The notes beneath the pieces were generated by a model. It made no database searches. It was not told the DNA's origin and was given only the letters and a program-made list of their open reading frames with translations. Shown here in pieces: positions 59,786 to 64,000 of a stretch of 64,000 bases of DNA; the stretch's first letter is position 1, and every line of letters begins with the position of its first letter. A program made the translations under genes and the position numbers. Source of the stretch: RUG14300 sp964561145 (GTDB taxonomy: Bacteria; Bacillota; Clostridia; Christensenellales; CAG-1252); assembly GCA_964561145.1 (NCBI GenBank), contig CAZLNZ010000012.1, forward strand, positions 1 to 64,000, written 5' to 3'.

Positions 59786-60273
59786 TCTTCAGCAAAATAG
59801 TCTAGCACAGACTTTATCAATTCATCACTTTTCTTGGAATAAACACCGACAAGAAGATACATATTATCTCCAACCTCTATCCCTATAGGGGTATCCTCAT
59901 ATAGAAGAGTGTTTTTGTAACCGTCAAGAGTCTTAAACAAGCCGACGGTTGCGACCTCCAAAGCCTCCTCCTTTTCAAGCACGAAAAGGTCTATCGATGC
60001 CGCTCTTGTAGCAAAAGCTTGAGCGTACATTCCGTCTTGAGGATTGTATTTACCGAAGGTTACATCCTCCATCCCGTAGTCATAGGCTTTGCTCTCAATA
60101 ACCTCCTTATACTCCTCCGTCAACCATTCGGTAGATCCAATCCATAAGGTTAAGGTTTTATCGGCAGAAGGAAGGGATATCCAATAGAATACCAAGCCCC
60201 ATATACCGAAAGAGAGAACTATAACGAGAATCCACAGCCATATTTTAGAAAATAACGATTTATTATTTGTCAT
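59782..60273 (-). CDS. Small membrane-anchored protein resembling a truncated solute-binding domain
   Basis: About 163 residues from the ATG at 60273, 7 nt after GGAG. One N-terminal membrane helix (IWLWILVIVLSFGIWGLVFY), then an extracellular ~130-residue domain. TLTLWIGSTEWLTEEYKEVI and TRAASIDLFVLEKEEALEVA look like pieces of a family-1 solute-binding protein, but the domain is far too short to be a whole one. The start overlaps the previous gene by 11 bp. Function unknown; capture or sensing of substrate for the operon is a guess. Confidence 0.65.
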   Translation of the reverse strand: MTNNKSLFSKIWLWILVIVLSFGIWGLVFYWISLPSADKTLTLWIGSTEWLTEEYKEVIESKAYDYGMEDVTFGKYNPQDGMYAQAFATRAASIDLFVLEKEEALEVATVGLFKTLDGYKNTLLYEDTPIGIEVGDNMYLLVGVYSKKSDELIKSVLDYFAEE

Positions 60274-60754
60274 TTTCAAGCTCCTTTTCAAGGCTGTACT
60301 CCACAACAACACGTCCTACAACAGCCAATTGATAAACCTTTCCTGTTACAAAGGGGTTATCAAGTGCCTTCGGCAAAAGATATTTATTACTTTCAAAGGT
60401 TAGCTCTATACACTCCATTCCGTCAAGGAAATACACATCGCCTTCTCCAATGTATACATCTCTTGAGTAAGTCCGTTCCGCAGTAGGTAAACGACAAAAA
60501 AAACTTGAAATCACAGTATATTGAGGAGGAAGTTTGAAAAAAGCTAACACATACATTACATAGGCAACCGAAAGAGAGGAATTGACAATCCACCCCACAA
60601 CCTCTGTTATTTTATCTAAGCAAGATAGGGTGATCATTATCGAACACAACACAACAAAGACAACGCTTATTACAACAAAAAGAATTAAACGCTTTTTATT
60701 TTTTTCTTTTATTACGTTGAAGGTGTGCCCTTGAAATATTATGTCAAAATCCAT
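60263..60754 (-). CDS. Two-helix membrane protein of the sugar operon
   Basis: 163 residues: ~20 residues, two hydrophobic segments (RLILFVVISVVFVVLCSIM; VGWIVNSSLSVAYVMYVLAFF), then a beta-rich soluble domain (YIGEGDVYFLDGMECIELTF). First gene of the five-gene overlap-coupled run to the GH2 gene. No good Shine-Dalgarno before the ATG; a hairpin lies 15 bp upstream. Not recognised. Confidence 0.6.
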   Translation of the reverse strand: MDFDIIFQGHTFNVIKEKNKKRLILFVVISVVFVVLCSIMITLSCLDKITEVVGWIVNSSLSVAYVMYVLAFFKLPPQYTVISSFFCRLPTAERTYSRDVYIGEGDVYFLDGMECIELTFESNKYLLPKALDNPFVTGKVYQLAVVGRVVVEYSLEKELENDK

Positions 60755-60768
60755 AGATTGCCGATGGT

Positions 60769-60790
60769 AGGGTAAATTCTTATTTACCCT
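60769..60790. promoter_or_regulatory. Hairpin at the head of the sugar operon
   Basis: AGGGTAAAT-tctt-ATTTACCCT, 9 perfect bp, ending ~15 bp before the first start codon; on the plus strand it is followed by TTTTTAG and looks like a terminator for upstream plus-strand transcription. A related CTATCC/GGATAG pair lies at 60802-60827. Confidence 0.5.
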
Positions 60791-60882
60791 TTTTAGTTTT
60801 TCCTATCCAAGGGTAAGCCCCGGGATAGAAGTGTTGTAAAATTAAAGATTAGATAACGTATCTCACATTGGGGTTTTCACAA

Positions 60883-60957
60883 GGGTGAGATACCGATGTT
60901 ACACATCGCCCCTGCGGGGTTCGACTGCAAGCTTCGCTTTTCGCTCAGTATGACATT
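60883..60957 (+). repeat. Core three-hairpin repeat, copy (j)
   Basis: 75 bp. CGATGT-tac-ACATCG, CCCC-tgc-GGGG, AAGC-ttc-GCTT. A CTGCAG-type module (diverged, TTTGCGGTTTTAAGC) follows to ~61034. Confidence 0.92.
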
Positions 60958-61034
60958 TATATATAATTTGCCATATTTTTGCGGTTTTAAGCATATGTCT
61001 TACTTTCAACATTTTTTTAGCAGCCCTTTATCCT

Positions 61035-61088
61035 TGATACCGATGCTAAAGTATGTCCCATAGTGATTCTTTGTTAGTACAGTAATGC
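61035..61088 (+). repeat. Left module, diverged
   Basis: GATACCGATGCTAAAGTATG ... GATTCTTTGTTAGTACAGTA, before core copy (k). Confidence 0.7.
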
Positions 61089-61172
61089 GGATGAGATGCC
61101 GATGTTGCACATCGCCACTATGGGGTTCGACTTCAGAAATTGATGCCAATTTCTTCCGCTCAGTATGACATT
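61089..61172 (+). repeat. Core three-hairpin repeat, copy (k), long form
   Basis: 84 bp. CGATGT-tgc-ACATCG; second hairpin changed to CCA-cta-TGG, a compensated change; long third hairpin AAATTG-atgc-CAATTT. A solitary tail CCGCTCTGTATGACATTT follows at ~61211. Confidence 0.92.
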
Positions 61173-61235
61173 TGATATGTTGCACTAAGCATATTCACAC
61201 CAATTTCTTCCGCTCTGTATGACATTTAGATTTGC

Positions 61236-61263
61236 CCTATCCGAGGGATGCCCCTCGGATAGG
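61236..61263 (-). terminator. Strong hairpin after the GH43 gene
   Basis: CCTATCCGAGG-gatgcc-CCTCGGATAGG, 11 perfect bp, 11 bp after the stop codon. No T-run; probably a 3' end structure. Confidence 0.6.
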
Positions 61264-61274
61264 AATAACAATTA

Positions 61275-63683
61275 TTATTGAACGCCTAATTCAACTAGCT
61301 TTTCCATAACCTCATCAAGATTATCGGTAATAGAATAATTACGGAATCTTGTATAAGAGTCGTATGTTAAGAAGGAAACTGCACTAGCGGTATTGTCGTT
61401 ATCGGTAAAGCCGGACATTTCACCATTTGTCAATGCGAATGCCAATTGATCGTTTACAAACAACCATACCTTGGAGCCGATACGAGCAATTGCAAGCTTT
61501 GTATATTGCTCACCGGTATAACCGATCTTTCCGACGTACTTACTTTGACTTGCATAGTTATCCCATAAATAGTCTTTTCCTTCTGCATTACTCTCAACCC
61601 AACCGACATTTTGTCCGCCGTAATCGGCTAAACAGTCAATGTTGAAGAATATGTAGTAGTTGGTTAACGAATTGACCTTGATACCAATCTTCGGATAGGA
61701 ATTCCAACGATAAGGTGTTGTATGGTCGAGAACGGATAATTCAGCCTCAATATATAGATTAGTAGAAACAACGTCCTTGAAGAAGAGTTCTTGGATGTCA
61801 CCGCACCATGTCTTATCGACATAAGCGTTTTCTGTTCCGTCATCGTGAGATAGATCGAATCCGTAGCTGCTCTTGAACTTACCTGCAGAACCGAAACTTA
61901 AGCTTTCGTATACAGGGAGATAGTCACCGAAAGTTGGCTCATCGTACCCGTAATCTACAAACTTAGTCACGGCTTGAGGATTTTCAACCTCTTTACCCAA
62001 AACAACAATTTCATTCAAAGCCAAAGCATCCTCTGCATTAATTGTAATTTCTATCTTGTTTACAGGAAGCTCGTCAAACTCGAGAATGGAGTTTGCACCG
62101 GGATACATTATCTCAGAGAAGGTTTCGGCATTACCGATCCAATCCTCATCGAATAATAGATTCTTTACAGTAACGACATCGGTGCTGTTATCTCCTGTTT
62201 TGTAATAAAGCTTAATGCTGTTTATACCCCAGAAAGCCTTATCGAACTCGGTACTGTTATAGAGCATTATCGAGCGAGCCATAATAAAGTTATCGAAGGA
62301 TAATGTGATAACCGTATTACCGCCGCTTGTATTGAACTCCTTAACAGGGTCGATTGCGTGAACCTTGATTTGACCATCGGTCAGATAATCGATACTACTA
62401 TCATCGGCTACGTTATTCACGGTAACATTTGCCTTTGATGCAAGATTCGAGTATCCCGATATCTCCGAAGGCAAAGGTTGATAGGAATATGTAGGACCAT
62501 TTGCATGAAGAAGGGTTTGTCCTTTTTCATTCTCAACGAAGGAAATGGTATCAACCGCCAAAGCTCTTCCGTTACCGATATCCGTACGATTCAAGAAGGT
62601 GTGATATGCTATCATTAATTGATCACCACACTCGATAAAGCAATGGTGACCAGCACTGATTATGGTCCCGCTCCAAGCATTATCGGTTGCAATTATTTGT
62701 CCGCCGTCTTCGGGTTGAATCTTTGTAAAGTCACCTAAGGGGCTATCGGAGATTGCTTGACGTACTTGGTACATTGCTTGATCATATGCATATACGGAGA
62801 AGGTCAAATAATAGGTACCTTCATGATAATACATATAAGCAGCTTCGTTAACCCATGCATGACCCTGACCTTCGTCGATGTCGTTATCGCTTCTGTCTAC
62901 CGTCGTATTGAAAAGTTTTGTAAGTTGCTTGACGGTGCTATAGTCGGGATCCAGCCAGTTATTGAGCTTTACACCGAATATTGTTTGTCCGTGAGAAGTA
63001 CCGTTTCCGTCATAACCGTATCCCGAGTAGTAGAGGTACTTGTCACCCGATACGGGATCGATATAAGGATGCACGTCGATAGTATTGCTACGCGCTAAAT
63101 CTTTATCCATCTTAGGGTTGCTCGAAGAGAAATTATAAGCGGGCTCTTCACCACCAAAAAGGGGCTCGAAGGGACCATAGGGTTGTGCAGCGTAAGCTAT
63201 ATCGATATACTTACTACCGGTATTCTTATAGTCGGCATTGTAGAAAAGAAGATATCCGCCAAATTCTTTGTCATAAATAATTTCGGGAGCCCAGTGATTC
63301 CAGGTATCCCAGTTTGAACCGAAATCGGGTTGATATGCTACAGACTTGTATTCCCAATTGGTCAAGTCCTTACTTCTCCAACATTGGATACCGAAGCAAC
63401 CGACAAGGTCACTGGTACCGTACGCATAGAACCAACCTGCTTCCTCACCCTCCTCGATATAAATAACATCGGGGTCGGCAATTTCGAATTTAAGTTCATT
63501 CAAGTAGTACAGATTTTTATTATAATCGGTACTGCTCATTTCTTCGTTAGTCGTGTAGGAAAAGGTTCCCTCTACGCTAACCTTATTATCATCACCACCG
63601 TTCGGAACCTCGACACAGCCAACAGGAAGAACGAGAAGGGATACCATTGCTATTAGCAACATTATTACAAGAATTTTTTTCAT
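61275..63683 (-). CDS. Secreted GH43 lipoprotein with C-terminal carbohydrate-binding domains
   Basis: 802 residues, GAGGA before the ATG. Signal peptide with lipobox LPVGC. Five-bladed GH43 domain (~50-390): general base Asp in ADPDVIYIEEG, a second conserved Asp in DVHPYIDPVSGDKYLYYSGYG region, general acid Glu in HAWVNEAAYMYYHEG, and a late-blade His in SAGHHCFIECGDQLMIAYH. Then a discoidin/F5-8-like domain (~405-560; ASKANVTVNNVADDSS) and a C-terminal concanavalin-like module (~600-790; DVVSTNLYIEAELSVL). GH43 enzymes cut arabinose- or xylose-containing chains. It lies between a sugar permease and the GH2/ABC operon, so it probably trims hemicellulose outside the cell. Confidence 0.9.
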   Translation of the reverse strand: MKKILVIMLLIAMVSLLVLPVGCVEVPNGGDDNKVSVEGTFSYTTNEEMSSTDYNKNLYYLNELKFEIADPDVIYIEEGEEAGWFYAYGTSDLVGCFGIQCWRSKDLTNWEYKSVAYQPDFGSNWDTWNHWAPEIIYDKEFGGYLLFYNADYKNTGSKYIDIAYAAQPYGPFEPLFGGEEPAYNFSSSNPKMDKDLARSNTIDVHPYIDPVSGDKYLYYSGYGYDGNGTSHGQTIFGVKLNNWLDPDYSTVKQLTKLFNTTVDRSDNDIDEGQGHAWVNEAAYMYYHEGTYYLTFSVYAYDQAMYQVRQAISDSPLGDFTKIQPEDGGQIIATDNAWSGTIISAGHHCFIECGDQLMIAYHTFLNRTDIGNGRALAVDTISFVENEKGQTLLHANGPTYSYQPLPSEISGYSNLASKANVTVNNVADDSSIDYLTDGQIKVHAIDPVKEFNTSGGNTVITLSFDNFIMARSIMLYNSTEFDKAFWGINSIKLYYKTGDNSTDVVTVKNLLFDEDWIGNAETFSEIMYPGANSILEFDELPVNKIEITINAEDALALNEIVVLGKEVENPQAVTKFVDYGYDEPTFGDYLPVYESLSFGSAGKFKSSYGFDLSHDDGTENAYVDKTWCGDIQELFFKDVVSTNLYIEAELSVLDHTTPYRWNSYPKIGIKVNSLTNYYIFFNIDCLADYGGQNVGWVESNAEGKDYLWDNYASQSKYVGKIGYTGEQYTKLAIARIGSKVWLFVNDQLAFALTNGEMSGFTDNDNTASAVSFLTYDSYTRFRNYSITDNLDEVMEKLVELGVQ

Positions 63684-63752
63684 AAATTATTTCCTCGTTT
63701 ATAAAAGATTCTTATACTTTGCGAGTTGTTAATTCGCTTATGTACGTTTTTG

Positions 63753-64000
63753 TTATAGTTTCATACCTGTAGTGGCAATACCTTCGATAAAGTACTTCTG
63801 TGCCACTATGTAAATAATCAATGTAGGAATCAAAGCAATTATAGCACCTGCCATAATTGTAGGAGTTTCGTTAGAATAAGCACCCTGGAATAGTGTTAAT
63901 GCAAGCTGAAGTGTTGTCCATCTATCATCCTGCAAATAGAGATACGGTCCGAGGTAGTCGTTATAACCGCCGATAAAGCCTAACAATCCTTGAGCAAACA
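63753..64000 (-). CDS. Sugar ABC transporter permease (MalG type), C-terminal part
   Basis: Partial: the frame is open to the window edge (residues FAQGLLGFIGGYNDYLGP continue inward), so the start is outside. The visible ~82 residues hold the conserved GGYNDYLGPYLYL (MalG W/YNDFLGP), two helices (TIMAGAIIALIPTLIIYIVA) and the typical ending QKYFIEGIATTGMKL. It forms the membrane channel for a carbohydrate; the ATPase at 57276 may serve it. GH43 follows 69 bp downstream. Confidence 0.93.
   Translation of the reverse strand, partial: FAQGLLGFIGGYNDYLGPYLYLQDDRWTTLQLALTLFQGAYSNETPTIMAGAIIALIPTLIIYIVAQKYFIEGIATTGMKL

Noticed and set aside
40883..61172. CRISPR array
   Set aside because: Repeats are 75-84 bp, unevenly spaced over 20 kb with genes in between, have variable arms, and no cas genes are present.

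Overview
The window looks like a chromosomal segment of an uncultured, low-GC, anaerobic, spore-forming-lineage Clostridia bacterium (Bacillota), probably from an intestinal community. The evidence is a yabP-yabQ sporulation pair, an electron-bifurcating-type [FeFe] hydrogenase, an EFR1-type flavodoxin/ferredoxin protein, several large BspA-type LRR or InlB-type surface proteins with Gram-positive lipoboxes, strong GGAGG ribosome binding sites, and GH2/GH43 glycosidases next to sugar-ABC parts. The species assignment is inference; no rRNA or tRNA gene was seen.

Layout. 0-21 kb (minus strand): a 2,512-residue subtilisin-like surface protease, an InlB-repeat lipoprotein, a complete oligopeptide ABC importer (oppA-B-C-D-F), a small membrane protein and a GLUG-motif lipoprotein. 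Together they read as an extracellular protein-degradation and peptide-uptake cluster. 21-27 kb: cysteine desulfidase family protein, PRC-barrel protein, pgsA, and an N-domain-less clpB with a near-consensus promoter. 27-32.7 kb (plus): a divergent three-gene operon of a leader-less LRR protein, a VWA/DUF2201-like protein and a MoxR AAA+ ATPase. 32.7-39.5 kb: an unknown protein, a transglutaminase-like protein, the hydrogenase operon (HndB-like, HydB, HydA), then yabP-yabQ and a small membrane protein.

39.7-44.7 kb is the most interesting part: a complete diversity-generating retroelement (DGR). It has a DGR-type reverse transcriptase, a 121-126 bp template repeat (TR), an Avd accessory protein, and a membrane-anchored variable protein whose last ~40 codons are the variable repeat (VR). 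Aligning TR and VR by eye over 121 bp gives 19 differences, and all 19 fall on adenines of the TR coding-sense strand, which is the signature of adenine-specific mutagenic retrohoming. Seventeen Asn codons (AAC/AAT) in the TR become Asp, Ser, Ile, Tyr, Phe, Arg, Gly or Leu (14 changed) in the VR. The variable gene has its own promoter and a strongly structured ~180-nt leader.

From 40.8 kb to 61.3 kb the intergenic spaces are filled by a composite repeat family that is absent from the first 40 kb. Its ~75-84 bp core forms three consecutive hairpins, and the arms vary between copies with compensating changes. I count 10 forward copies and one degenerate inverted copy, plus three kinds of flanking module and many solitary tails. 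Two copies lie inside the DGR. The genes between them encode an EFR1 protein, a YitT-type membrane protein, a Cys/His-repeat lipoprotein, and a Mn-type cation diffusion facilitator. The right end (55-64 kb) is a carbohydrate-use region: GH2 enzyme, sugar-type ABC ATPase, DUF624-like and two small membrane proteins, a GH43 lipoprotein, and the end of a MalG-type permease that runs off the window.
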